DNA of 64,000 nt. Source: Sphagnum compactum. Lineage: Eukaryota; Bryophyta; Sphagnopsida; Sphagnales. The position numbers and the translations under genes are program-made. The number at the start of each line of letters is the position of its first letter. Position 1 is the first letter of the stretch. Shown one piece after another: positions 45,987 through 57,401 of the stretch. The stretch is from positions 7,006,001 through 7,070,000 of the forward strand of contig OZ234504.1 in the NCBI GenBank assembly GCA_965153455.1. The letters are read 5' to 3'. The notes beneath the pieces were generated by a model. The model had not been told where the DNA came from, did no database searches, and worked only from the letters and a program-made list of their open reading frames with translations.

Positions 45987-48900
45987 ATGTTGCCGGAGTT
46001 CCACGAGTACAGTTGCAGCCAAGGCACGAAGGTCAAGAAGAAGATCATTGCAGTGGTGTTAACCGCTGCACTGCTCGGGGTGCCATATTTGATCTCCTTA
46101 CATAAGCCTACTGTGCTTCTTCTGACGAATCATATCAACTATCTTGTTTCAAGTAGACATGAGAATCATCAGATACCAACAGCTGCAGCACCAGACTTGT
46201 ATGTAAGTCTAAGAAGAAGAAGAAGAAGAAGGAGAAGAAAAGAAGAATCAGAAGACCCCATAATTATTCTTCAACCTTTTGCAATACTCTGGCAGCTGTG
46301 GATCTCTTCAGAGCAGTTACTAGCTACTTGGGTCGTCTTTATATTTAAATTCATGGCAGATTGATTTCTCTCAAGCAATCTCGAGATGGGTTTTTGATTA
46401 CTTGTTTAATTCATCAGATTCACATCTGATTATAGATCTATGGAAAACACACATGAGCAAAATTTGTCTGAATTAGATACAGTCTGTAGATAGACTCTTG
46501 TTTTTTTTGACGAAAGAATTATTGTTCTATTGCTCGCTGATGGGTTCTTCTAGTTGAGGATGTAACTATTTGGAAAAGATCATGTGAGCTCGGCGCTTGT
46601 ACTAGCCTTGCTTTCTTGCTTGCTGGCTGCAAATTAGGGGCAATGAAAATTTATTCCCAATTCTAGGGCCAATTAACCTTGACTGTGATCTAGCCTGCTG
46701 CTGTGGAGCAGGTCACTGCATCAACTCGGCCTCCCGAAGCTGATCCTGAGCAGCAGCTACAAGCTCCACAGCAAGAGCCTGCAGGCACTGATCTAGTGGA
46801 GCAGCGTAATTCGCCAACACCAGCTCCCGGGCAGATTGATGTGACCAGCGTCGAAGCCCCTGCAGCAGGAGACGATGTGAAGATTGTTGACCAGCAGCAG
46901 CCGGTACTGGCCCCAGCTCCTGGAGGACAGCAAGCAGCTAACACTTCTAATCCTCCTGAGGAAATTCTTGCTGCACAGCAACCTGCAGAATCTCCCAAAG
47001 TACAGCAGCAGCAGCAGGTAAGCATGATCATCTCCAAGGAAATGTCAACCTGCAGGACAGGAATAATTACTTGAACCCTCTGGGCAAACTATTGCTGTGA
47101 ACTCATTAGCAGGGCAATGTGCCAGTAAAGTAATGCTGCAAAATTTATGAGATTCTTGATGGGGAAGAATCAGGTGCTGGAGTCACAGATCATAGCAGGC
47201 CAGGAGCTGCAGCAGGATGAGTGGAAAGTGCTGGAAGATTTGCTTGTCAAGGCTTCAATGGGGAACAACAAGACTGTGATCATAACAAGCTTGAACCAAG
47301 CCTGGGCAGCTCCAGCTGCCAAGAATAACCACAACATGAGTATGTTCAGTCTGTTTCTGGAGGGCTTCCGCAATGGCGAAGGCACCCAACACCTTCTGGA
47401 TCACCTCATTGTCGTGGCTCTCGACAACAAGGCTTACAACTCCTGCATGCAGCAATCTCACCAGTTACATTGTTTCAAGCTCGAGTCTACTGAAGGTGTT
47501 GATTTCTCACCGGATCAAGTGTTCATGTCAACTGACTATGTGAAGATGGTCTGGAAACGTTTTGAGTACTTGGGACATGTTCTCAGCCTTGGCTACAACT
47601 TCATTTTCTCGGTAACAATTACAAAACACAGCACACTAGTACTGAATATAGTACATGATCATATTGTATAATATAATTTCTGATCAAGATTCTTGCATTT
47701 CCAGCTTCACCAGCTGGAAGGCTGGTCATAATTCATTTGCACCCATTCAATAGGGATACTTTGGTCTAGTAAATTGAAGGTGTGACATTTCTAGGAGTAC
47801 CACCACCCAAGGATATTTTTGCCTGTAACTTCTAATCTTTGTAATACTAGTTCTGTTGCAAACTAGCTGTAGCACACCCACAAGGCCCATGTGGGTGTGC
47901 AGAAAGTCTTGTGTTTCTTGAGTTCATTGTAGCCTTATGGATAAAACAACAATTTGGTGATGTCTTGTATGTGTTGTAGGATGTAGATATTCTATGGTTC
48001 CGTGACCCCTTCCTCCACTTTGATGCCAGTAAGGACTTCCAAATAGCAGCTGACATATATGCCGGGACACCAGACTCACCCAAGAACTCTGCAAATGCGG
48101 GCTTCTATTTTGCACACTCCAACAAGCGCACACTTGCTTTCTTTCAATATTGGAATGCCACCCGCAATCGACATCGAGCACCCAGAAACGAGCAAGATGC
48201 ATTCAATATCATTGTCAAAGAACAAGGCTTTCTTGACATTGGCCTCAAGTACAATTTCTTGGATGCAGGCTACTTCTCCTCATTTTGTCATGTAAGTACC
48301 ACCCAAAATCTTCAACCTTATTCAGGTGCTACACAATCTATATCATAAAAATAATGTTGTCTATTTGTGCCATTCATACCTCTTCCAAGCCTAACTTCAT
48401 CACTTCTTTCCCTTTCCCAGCGACATGGATATGAAACTGCAATTTAACATGTGCGTTTTCATGTCCATATTATGTATATCAAAATCAAATTAAAATTGAC
48501 ATAAATAATGATGAACTACTGAAAACCATATTATGGCATCATAAGAGGAAAAAATCCATGGGGGGATTTTGCTTCTTTTGGAACCTTGCCCAAAGCACTT
48601 GTAACAACAATAAATGAAACATAGTATTTCTCTCATCATCAATTGCCACACTAGCTCTCAATTGTTCCATTCAACATTTTAGTACTAGTACACATGCATG
48701 CATGCATCAATGAATGCATGATTCTTTTGCCTCAAGCTAGAACTTCTCAAATTGTGACAAGATACTTTTTGTTTTCTATTGTTTTGTTTTTGTGCAAATG
48801 AATGATGACATGAGAAAGGTGGTCACACTGCATGGAAACTGTTGTGTAGGTCAACAGAGAAAACTGGATGATCTTCGACTATGTCTGAATGACTGGGCTT

Positions 48901-49007
48901 CTTACAAAGCTCTAAGCACTCAACAGAAACTGTCGGACAAGAGGATTGCTCTATGGCGGGCTCCCAAACACTGCAAGTCACGGAAAAGGTCTAAAAGAGG
49001 GCATTAG
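45987..49007 (+). CDS. GT77-type nucleotide-diphospho-sugar transferase (PF03407), five exons
   Basis: Golgi type II glycosyltransferase; the acceptor is unknown, and relatives act on wall arabinans or extensins. Exons: 45987-46202, about 46694-47017, 47174-47611, 47980-48291, then about 48798-49007. All junctions are phase 0, giving about 499 residues. Seen: basic KVKKK then a membrane anchor at 20-38; a Gln/Pro/Ala-rich stem (73-180); a catalytic domain with KTVIITSLNQAW, DVDILWFRDPF (327-337, DxD metal/sugar-nucleotide site), NEQDAFN (396-402), FLDAGYFSSFC and LHGNCCVG (441-448) then LCLNDW. The order matches the Arabidopsis At4g15970-like clade. The exon 2 start could instead be 46712. 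The junction of exons 4 and 5 is doubtful: homology places exon 5 at 48798, but the preceding bases are GTGCAA, not AG. The nearest in-frame AG acceptor ends at 48761 and would add 12 hydrophobic residues. Confidence 0.85.
46205..46245 (+). repeat. (AAG)n tract in intron 1 of the GT77-like gene
   Basis: A run of AAG/AGA triplets directly follows the GTAAGT donor at 46203. It keeps the frame open across the donor, which explains an apparent longer ORF to 46364. Confidence 0.7.
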
Positions 49008-49353
49008 GTCTACTTCAAAACCCTAAACCTTAAACCCTAGACTATACATTGATCCATTGATGCCCCAATTAAGCAAAATTACATGTTTCACCACCACTAC
49101 ATGTATAAACCAAGGACATGTGCATTATTGCTTTTGCATTTGATGAGGAGACTTGATTATTTACGCAGTTGTCAACAAGATCGTATGGAGGATGGCGTTT
49201 TAGAATGTGGAGTTTGATGGCATTTTAGCAGTTGGTTATTGTCATGATTAGTTGACAAGCAGTGGAGCATCATCATCTGAAGATGTTTTGCTTAAAGGAT
49301 ATATAATTTGGTTACTATTCATTGTTATTCTTATGCTCTTTGCAACGTGTTTT

Positions 49354-49359
49354 AATAAA
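49354..49359 (+). terminator. Possible polyadenylation signal (AATAAA)
   Basis: AATAAA lies about 350 bp after the stop of the GT77-like gene, in a T-rich context. Confidence 0.4.
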
Positions 49360-49369
49360 GTGCAAGCTT

Positions 49370-50430
49370 TCATGATCATGATCATATCATGTATCAGAAC
49401 TTGCTAAGTAGTCTATTGAAAGTCAATTGTGATTTTGTACTAGTACATATATTGTATATGGTGAACTGGTAGTACAAACATCCTGGCTTAAGTGGTTGAT
49501 ACAATTGTGGCAACAAAGCCCCAGCAACCATGCAAGGAAGGCATGATACAAAGCTTGGCAAGAATGACATTCATTCTGCAATGGATGAATGCTTGATGGA
49601 GCCATGTCATTGAATGCCCATGGGTGTCATAACCAGTGTTCGTTGGTTATTGCCCATGGGTGTCATAACCTCCCACTCACTCTAAGTAAAGAAGCAGCTA
49701 TGGGTATCTGAGAACTCAGAAACATTACAAGAACATTAAGGTCTGGGGTGGCAGATATTGTCATTTTCTTGACCACACCATATGACATAACCTTCCATGG
49801 ATGATCATACACTTGTAGTGGTGACCAAAATGTGTTTGCTGAACACGAATTTTTGTTTATAAATCGTTGAATTTGTCACCCCAGATCTTAATGTCATGAA
49901 TGGATGCCCTGCCCACTATGTTGGGTGCGCCACCGAGCTTGCCCTAAATGGGCTCGCCTAATGCTTCAACTAACATAATGGACCTGGGGCTTGACCATCC
50001 CATACTACATTATCTTTTCTAATCATCAAAACAGGGAGCACAGGTTGTGAACATAGAACGGAGCACAAAGGCTTTTCGGTGGACCAAACTCAACACCATC
50101 ATGATATGTGCAGCAAGAGGTGATTTTTTGTAGAAAACTTGGATTAGCCACAAGATGATATGATACACAAGAACATATGATTTAAGACCAGCAACAAGGT
50201 CAAACAAAATGGAGCAATCCTATTGGTTGAGAGTCATAAATTGGATCCAAGGCCTTTAGATGAGGGGGTCATTGCATGTAGTTGTTGTTGTTAGTAGCAA
50301 GAGCAACCACTAGGGGGTTCTTATGCAGCTCAACAAGTGTAGGAGGTAGTGAGGAGTGTATGCGCAAGTGTCAATGCAGTCAGATAGTAACCACATTACT
50401 ATTGTTGCCTCTACACAAGACACATACAAA
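49370..50430. other. Intergenic, no gene seen
   Basis: Short duplicated phrases (TGCCCATGGGTGTCATAACC at about 49615-49670) and TGATCATGATCAT words are present. No open frame is convincing. Confidence 0.45.
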
Positions 50431-50437
50431 TTAGGGT

Positions 50438-50720
50438 TTGGGTGTGGGGGGGGGGGGGGGGAAGGGGGAGGAGAGAGGGGTTTTGTTTTTGTCTGATAAA
50501 GTGGGCAAGGCAAGGCAGGGCAAGGCAGAACGGATAGGGCAAGGTAAGGCAAGGCAAAGTAGGATAGGGGCAAGGCTTTTGAATAGCAGCACACGCACAT
50601 GAACAAGGCAGGGCAAGACAAAGTGGGGCAGGGCAAGGCAGAACGGATAGGGCAAGGTAAGGCAAGGCAAAGCAGGATAGGGGCAAGGCTTTTGAATAGC
50701 AGCACACGCACATGAACAGT
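50438..50720 (+). repeat. G-run and 113-bp tandem duplication of GGCAAGG-rich sequence
   Basis: A run of about 17 G at 50444-50461 is followed by GGGCAAGGC-type minisatellite sequence. A segment starting at GAACGGATAGGGCAAGG recurs with a 113-bp offset (50528 and 50641), including TTTTGAATAGCAGCACACGC. The open frames on the minus strand (Cys/Leu/Pro-rich) come from the repeat and are not called as genes. Confidence 0.85.
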
Positions 50721-50729
50721 GGCAAATCT

Positions 50730-51500
50730 GCAATTGGGTTCATTTGATATTCCCACCCATTCATTGCCCACCCATTCATTGGGTTTTCGTAAGTTTGCTT
50801 CCTTATGTCCCTTTTTAGTTTTTTTGCTTTGTTTGTAAATACTCCTCTTTTAGGGCAATATTTTTAAGATTTGAAAGGGACTAAAGGGGTTTCGAGGTTG
50901 GGGTTTTCGAAATTGGGGTTTAAGGTCCCAGTTTTAGACAAGATATGCTAGGCTGGGGATAGGCATGGCAGATCATGTGGGTTCTCTGTCCCCAAAATGT
51001 TGCCGGGCATTTCAGCCCTCCTAGTAAACATGCGATGGAGAGCTAATAGTTAGATTTACCCCTATGCCTAACTATGCTTTAACTTTCATCCATCCACCCA
51101 TCATTCCCATCCCTCTTAATTTATTTCGGCCAGTCCCCTCATCCTTTCTTAGTCCGTCACCCTCTTTTTTCTTCACCCACCACATCCACTAAGAGTTTTT
51201 CTAGTATTTGTCGTGTGATCCTTCCCTTCTTGACCCCGCGTTCCTTGTCCCTCTTGCGGTCGTGTATATAGTTATTCAACATCATTGATTTAGTTATTTT
51301 AAATTGAAAGCATTTATCTTTACTTTGATTTGTTCACCACAAGTTTCTTTTGTTGGCCTTTCAAGTATGGTGTATGAGCTTTTATGATATTATTTTGTCC
51401 CAAATGATTTTGCAAGTGGCTTCAACTTTTTTATCAAAGAATGGGCACATTGTTCAAAGTCATGTTCCACCTTCAATATTGCATTTTTTTTTGCATTTTG
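50730..51500. other. Intergenic or decayed LINE 5' flank
   Basis: No gene is seen. Frames close to 51500 may already belong to the LINE but could not be recognised. Confidence 0.35.
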
Positions 51501-51504
51501 ATTT

Positions 51505-52148
51505 TTAGTGTTGGAGAAGCAATGTGGAGGCATATGTCCCATCGTAATTAATGAGGTGACCTATTGCCTAGTTGCCCGCACACTGGCTATTCAGTTTAGG
51601 GATACTCTTGTAAAACATTTTAGTCCTTATCAGTTTGGTGTAGTGATTCATGGCGGGTGTGAAACAATGGTTCATGGCGTTCGAGTGATGTTAGATTTGC
51701 ACCTAGATTGGGTGGTGCTATAGATGGATGTTCGTAATGCCTTCAATTTTGTGTCATGGTCAGCCACTTTTCATGAGTTACAATTTTCATCCGATTTTCT
51801 GGATTACATTTCCCATTCATTAGACGATTTTATGCATGCCCATCCCCACAATATTTTTCTCAAGCTTCTCGACATGGGGATCTCATAGTCATTTTGTTGG
51901 AATCAGGTACACGATAGGGGAACCCATTGGGAAGAACATTGTTTGTTATAATTCACTTTCACGCTTTTCACCTTACAGTAATAGCCCACCCTATTTGTGT
52001 TTTCCTTTCGTTGGTGGATGATACACATATAGTACGTCTCGCATCAAATGTGGTTCCTATTTTTTACGATTGCAACATGAATTTTCATCATTAGGGCTTT
52101 TAATGCAACTAGCAAAGTGCGTAGCTTGGTTTCCACAAGGATTATACC
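51505..52148 (+). mobile_element. LINE fragment: reverse transcriptase palm region (copy 2, 5' part)
   Basis: Reads GICPIVINEVTYCLVARTLA and HFSPYQFGVVIHGGCETMVH, then, after one TAG, MDVRNAFNFVSW. The last matches the reverse-transcriptase palm with the first catalytic Asp, as in D-V-x-N-A-F. The part around 51900-52020 is frame-shifted but has a WWM-IHI equivalent of the LINE ADD box region, which is degraded. The coding order breaks at 52148 (GFHKDYT) and resumes at 54014. Confidence 0.7.
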
Positions 52149-52551
52149 TGTTAAGGACATGAAAAACCACAAGAACAAAGGTTAAAGAAAAGGTTTAAAG
52201 CTAACTTTCAAACAAGGAATAAGGCAAGATTATATAATTCAAAAATAAAAACACAAGAATTATGAAAAAAAACACGAGATGTGCAAGACAAACATAAAAA
52301 CGGATCTTTATTATGCTAACATATGCAAACATGAACATGAAAAGAACATGACAAGAATATGGTGCAAGATCGTGCCTAAGACTGATTTTGAACAGATAAA
52401 AGGAAATGAAGGGTCCTACTTCTATTTATACCCCTTTGGGGACCTAGTTCAAGGAAGTTTCCAAGGAATGTTGACAATGTTGGCTTAATGTTGAAAGGTC
52501 TAACAAGGTGAGTAACAAGTTTTTCACATCACTTCATAACCCAAATTGGAA

Positions 52552-52893
52552 CTAACTTATGAGTGTTACCTCACCCCATGAAATATTGCAAGCCGATTGT
52601 TTGAACTTCGATGCATATACCATTGTAGAACGACATTTTTGATAAAAATATCGTATCTTGATGTTATACATGTGTTCTTTGTTTGAATTTGCAAAGGTGG
52701 CATTGAACTTTTCAAGAAACGCTTCAAAGTTGTTAAGCAAGGGTGATTGATGCTCCAACAAAGGCCAAACAAGGGCCATGCCTAACAACAAGGTGTCAAT
52801 GAATCCAAGTTGAGCTGGGCTAGTTGCATATTGATGATAATGAAGTCGGATGACAAAATCACTTGATTGACAAAACTTCAAAACTTTGAACAT
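52552..52893 (-). pseudogene. Retrotransposon gag-like fragment
   Basis: A 113-codon minus-strand open frame with the conserved gag core order (a WPLLE equivalent, then SPLLNNFEAFLEKFNATF, then ASKFKQSACNISW). It resembles the Retrotrans_gag domain of plant Ty3/gypsy-like elements. No protease, reverse transcriptase or integrase remains in the same insertion. Confidence 0.6.
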
Positions 52894-53654
52894 GTGCTAT
52901 CGAATTTGTCAGGTAGGCTAATCCGTGGTTCTTCTGGTCGGGGTTGTGTTATCGAAATGCATCCCAAAGAAGTCGAAACTTGATTAGTTTGCAAATGAAT
53001 AATCCATGAAGTGTTTGACTTTCCTATCCAAAATTTTTAAGGACAACAAAAAAAATTTCCATGGATGTAAACATGATTATGAACATTGTGAAATATGACA
53101 CCAATAACAGGCAAATAATCCACAACCTTAATTAACAAAAAGTGGGTGTTCCGTGACTTCTTGAAAAAATTTCCTTTGAAGAAAAGGGGTAATCCACATT
53201 CAACTCCAAAAGGTATTTAATTGCTAAATGTTTTATAGATGCAAAAATAGACGTAAAAATAGATGTAAATCTCATGAAATCTCTTCAAATTATTAAAAAC
53301 ACGAAGAACCACACAAAAAAAAGCTAAAGAAAAGGTCTAAGTCTAACTTTCAAACAAGGAACAAGATAAGATTATGTGATTCAAAAACAAAAGCATAATA
53401 ACTACAAACAAAAACATGAAATGTCCAAGACAAATGTGAAAATGGATATTTATTATGCAAACATATGCAAACATGAATATGAAAAGAACATGACAAGGGT
53501 ATGGTGCAAGATTGTGCCTAAGACCGTTGTTGAACAAACCAAAGGAAATAAGGGGTCCTATTTTTATTTATACCCTTTTGAGGACCTAACTCAAGGAAGC
53601 TTCCAAAGAGAGTTCTATGTGTGCATCAAGTAACAAAGTTTCTTGAGAAGCTTT

Positions 53655-53940
53655 CTAATTGAGAGTTAACTATGAGTTAATTAAAATTTAATTGAAAGTT
53701 AACTAGGACTTAATTAGAAATCAACTAAGAGTCAATCATGGTTAATTGAGATTTAATTAAAACTTAATTGGGATTTAACTTGAATTTGATTAACAGTTAA
53801 TTAATTAGGAGTTAACTCAGACGTAATTAAAAATCAATTAGAAGTGAACTTTTAATTTGAAATGAATTAAAACTTAATTTGAAATGAACTAAAACTTAAT
53901 TAGAAGTTAATTAAGAGTGAATTGAAACTAAATTAAGAAT
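53655..53940. repeat. AATT-rich degenerate tandem repeat
   Basis: Variants of GAAGTTAATTAAAACTTAATT follow one another at roughly 14-16 bp spacing inside the right LTR-like segment. Confidence 0.6.
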
Positions 53941-54013
53941 TATGTACAAGTTCAATACAAGTCATGGATGAATATTCAAAAAAATGGACCCCATGGCATG
54001 GGCATCCATGACA

Positions 54014-54690
54014 GGACCACTCTATATCACTTCCTCTTAACTTTCTTATTCCCAATTCAGGTTTTCGTATTTTGGGTTGGTGGTGGGTTCTAAATCATTT
54101 GTTGGATCGTTTGTGGTTAAGGTTTTTCATGAGGATCTTGGGATGATATCTAGTTTCCTTATGTTTATAAATCCTCAAACGACTTTTATGATGTTCTCAT
54201 TGTGCTATGCCTAACACCTTGGCTACTTGTTTTGTATAGTGTTTCCATCTCCAGGTATTTTGTAGCATTACATTTAGTTTGCTACTTGTACCATATCTAT
54301 GTTGGAAAAGTTACTTGGTGTGGGATTTTTTGGTGGTTCTATCGATCACATAACTTGTCATCAAGCCACTCTTCCTGCTTCTTCGAACAAGCTTGGTCTC
54401 CCTTCTATAGTTCGGACTACTACCCTCGCATTATTGGGATGTTGGGCATTAATCATTCCTGAACTTGTCACTCATTTCAAATAAGTGATCACCCTATTCT
54501 TCTGGATGCAGTAACACATGTTGAGATTAACATTTCCCCGTTCTAGGTGGCACTATGAGATACTCGAACCTTGTTACCCCAAGTTGTCCACTCTAAAGTC
54601 CCACCCTTTGAGAACTTAATGGTTCATTCTTATCCCTAGTTGCAAGTTTTTTTAATAGATTGCCTACATAAGTAGGAGTTGTTTTTGAAG
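54014..54690 (+). mobile_element. LINE fragment: reverse transcriptase C-terminal part (copy 2, 3' part)
   Basis: Continues the fragment that ends at 52148. It reads LEKLLGVGFFGGSIDHITCH, ATLPASSNKLGLPSIVRTTT and LALLGCWALIIPELVTHFK near 54299-54484. It is collinear with copy 1 at 5195-5800 as far as the TTTGAGAACTTAATGGTT word. It is degraded by frameshifts. Confidence 0.7.
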
Positions 54691-54699
54691 GAATGCATT

Positions 54700-55612
54700 T
54701 TCAATCCTTGCAAATGCACAAAATGAAAGTGTTTTAGAAATGTAGACAAAAAAATTTGGTCATGGAGGGTTGAAGCACCCATTTTCACAAGTTGAAAAAA
54801 TTTGGATTTACAAGAGATCTTTAAATCGATTCCCTTTCCCAAAAAGATAATAACAAGGAAGAAAATGATTGTAATTACAATGAAAGAGAAAGATGAAGAA
54901 AGCAAGAAGGTTAAAAAATTTGAGCAAATGGTAAAATATTATGTTTGATTGCAGCATGATAGAAATGGAACTTGAATTTGCCAAAAATACAAAGAAACAA
55001 GATAAATTTCAACTTACTTGAAACCTTAGTTGTGCTTGTTTTGATAATTGTTTTTTTTTAATTTGGAAATTGAGTGAAATGATAGAATTTTTGAAAGTAA
55101 AGTAAGGGAAAAAAAAAAAAAACTCAATGCATTGCTATAAAAAAAATTGAAACCACCAATATCTTGTGTGTGTGATAGGAAGCCAAAACGAAGAAAAAGA
55201 ACATGAAAAATTTGAAGAAAACTAAAATAAAATGTCAACCTAATCCTTTCACATGTGATCCCACATTTTTACCAATTACACCCTAAAATTGGACCCCATG
55301 CCTTTAGGCACATTCATTGTACTTTTCTTTTTAAAATAATTTAATGTGAAGAAAGGTCCAAGTCAAGGATTCAACTTCTTTCAATTTGTCTCAAATTGGT
55401 CTTTGAAATTTTGGACCCTTAATTGTTATCTAAAGTGGTTCTAAGACCCCAAAAAAACCTCCACATCACATAGTAACTCAAAATCAATAACAACCTTTGC
55501 TTCACTTGTAGAATCAATCACCATCTTTGTTCACAAAGTCTTGTATTCTTTCAATAACCTTTTTGTTGGGCTCCGCATGTTTATCACATGGGTTAGGATG
55601 TTTTTCAAGTTC
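54700..55612. other. AT-rich intergenic stretch, no gene seen
   Basis: Minus-strand Phe-rich short ORFs (54636-54905, 55026-55238) are compositional. Nothing is recognised. Confidence 0.45.
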
Positions 55613-55615
55613 TTG

Positions 55616-57398
55616 CACTAGAAGAAATTTGGAAATAAATAACTACAATTTTAGTTGTAACGAACACAAGCGATTATAAACCATGTAGTCGACTTGGACA
55701 AGTGGCAAAAGACAACCAATTGCAAAAAACTCCACGTGGCATGTACAATCACCCCTGTAGTCGCATATCACTTGTGACCATAAGGATTTTTCATCCATTG
55801 ACTAATCTTAGGACTATGCGACTACAAATACAACTACATAAAATATTGGGCAGCATTTTTAAAATAATTAATTTTAAATGATTTAATATTTTTAAAATCA
55901 CATTTATTAAGTAGATTATTATATTTATATAAATAATGCAATATAATAATTCATATTATTGGTAATTTCATAAAATTTCAACCTATGAGTTATTGACACA
56001 TGTCACTACTTAGGCTAGGCTAAATACCTAATTTAAGTAGTTAAATAGGCCATCTAGTTAGGTACGGAGGTTAACTATGTAACGTACATATGGTCAACAT
56101 ACCATTGTTGACCACAACTATGTAACTTGTGAGGTTTGATCCTTAGACCCCAAGGATGGATATCAACTCCTTTGCCATCAAACCATCCCATTTGATGTGC
56201 AAATGTAATGGAATGCATTCTATTCAACCCATACTTGATTTTAAACATTGCCCAAACATCAATTTCAATATTTCATAGTTTATTGATATTTGTCCAAATG
56301 AAAATATTAACAAAAATTGAATTACATTTCGATGATGATTTGCTAGAATTTTTTTTTCAAGCACATGAAAAATATTTTATGACCAATATTTAATAATAAA
56401 TAAATAAATAAGTTATCTCCCACATATTAATCTTTCATTTCATTCAAAAACAATTTATACAATGCGATTATAATATATCATAATTTTGATTAATTCACAT
56501 ATTTTTATAAATGGATAGTATATTTATCACAATTCAAAATATATACATTTTTAAAATATCAGTTATAATATTTATGATGTATAACTTTTTTATATTCTAT
56601 ATTTTAATTTGAATCACATTTATTGTTAAATAATTAATGAATTTGATGGAATTTTAAGTTTTATTTTTACAAATATAATATATATATTTTATCTAAAATT
56701 ATGATAAAAGTCTTATGATCAAATAAAGGATATATTTCTTAGACATCTTAAACCTCTATTTGATTAAAAAAAAATCATACTTGATTGTGATTATAATAAG
56801 TTATAATTTTACCAATAATATTCAATTTACATGTATAATATATAATGAAATAATCATCATATATAATATTTATAAATAGATCATAATTCAAACATATTTC
56901 GTAAAAATAAAATAATTTGTATTGTCAATGTCAATAAACAATACAAAATACCAATAAACAGTTAGACACAAATTGATTATCAAACAAATATTGTAATTCC
57001 AAATATGCCACATATGTTTTAGTTATCAAAATATTGTAAATGGAAAAATTATTGGCCTTAGTTGCCAAAACAATTATGACCAGTTGCAAAAACAACTAGG
57101 TTTTCATCCATCCAAGGATCCATTCACAATATTGGATGAAAAAGTGCATTTTCATTTTACTTTTGCATCCAAACATGTAACAATCACAAATTATAGTCGC
57201 ATTTCCAACTTCATTTGATTATATCAACACTATAGTCGCATATGTGACTACAATAGTCTCATATATGACTATACACATTTATGACTAAAATGACACGTAG
57301 GACTAACCCAATTGTAATTGTAAAAGAAGTTGATTTGGACATTAGTCGCATCTATAGTCATAACCATATAGTTGGAATGGACAAGATTTCTTCTAGTG
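55616..57398. mobile_element. Non-autonomous CACTA transposon with intact ends
   Basis: The left end CACTAGAAGAAAT and the right end ATTTCTTCTAGTG are 13-bp perfect terminal inverted repeats. The flanking TTG (55613-55615 and 57399-57401) is a 3-bp target duplication, the size typical of CACTA (En/Spm) elements. Near both ends the subterminal word TAGTCGCAT recurs in both orientations: for example about 55757 and inverted about 55815, then about 57195, 57233 and 57342. The 1.78-kb interior is AT-rich, shows no transposase and contains an older dispersed repeat (about 55900-56060). It must have moved with enzyme from another copy. Confidence 0.88.
56128..56175 (-). other. tRNA-like A/B box pair, possible SINE
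   Basis: On the minus strand TGGCAAAGGAGTTG (A-box-like) is followed after about 40 bases by GGATCAAACCTC (B-box-like). This spacing suits a tRNA or tRNA-derived SINE. A cloverleaf was not established. It lies inside the CACTA element. Similar pairs are at 13230-13278 (+) and 58677-58740 (-). Confidence 0.3.
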
Positions 57399-57401
57399 TT
57401 G

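Larger units (their letters stand above)
52149..54013 (-). mobile_element. LTR retrotransposon remnant inserted in the LINE
   Basis: A 1.87-kb insertion bounded by TGTTAAGGACATG on the left and CATCCATGACA on the right. It splits the LINE between its GFHKDYT and DHSISLP equivalents, and the flanks ATACC and GGACC could be a diverged 5-bp target duplication. Similar segments lie at both ends (52149-52475 and 53291-53620), each with ACATATGCAAACATGAA and a TTTATACCC..TT..GGACCTA block. Between them, on the minus strand, 52552-52893 reads GFIDTLLLGMALVW, then SPLLNNFEAFLEKFNATF and MVYASKFKQSACNISWGE, a retrotransposon gag-like core. The interior is otherwise deleted. The element is read on the minus strand. 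Confidence 0.65.

Noticed and set aside
46690-47037. 115-codon Cys/Ser/Gly-rich minus-strand frame
   Set aside because: It is antisense to exon 2 of the GT77-like gene; its composition mirrors CAG/CTG-rich coding sequence.
50310-50779. Three overlapping minus-strand frames rich in Cys, Leu and Pro
   Set aside because: They are open in all three frames because of the GGCAAGG minisatellite and G-run, not because of a gene.
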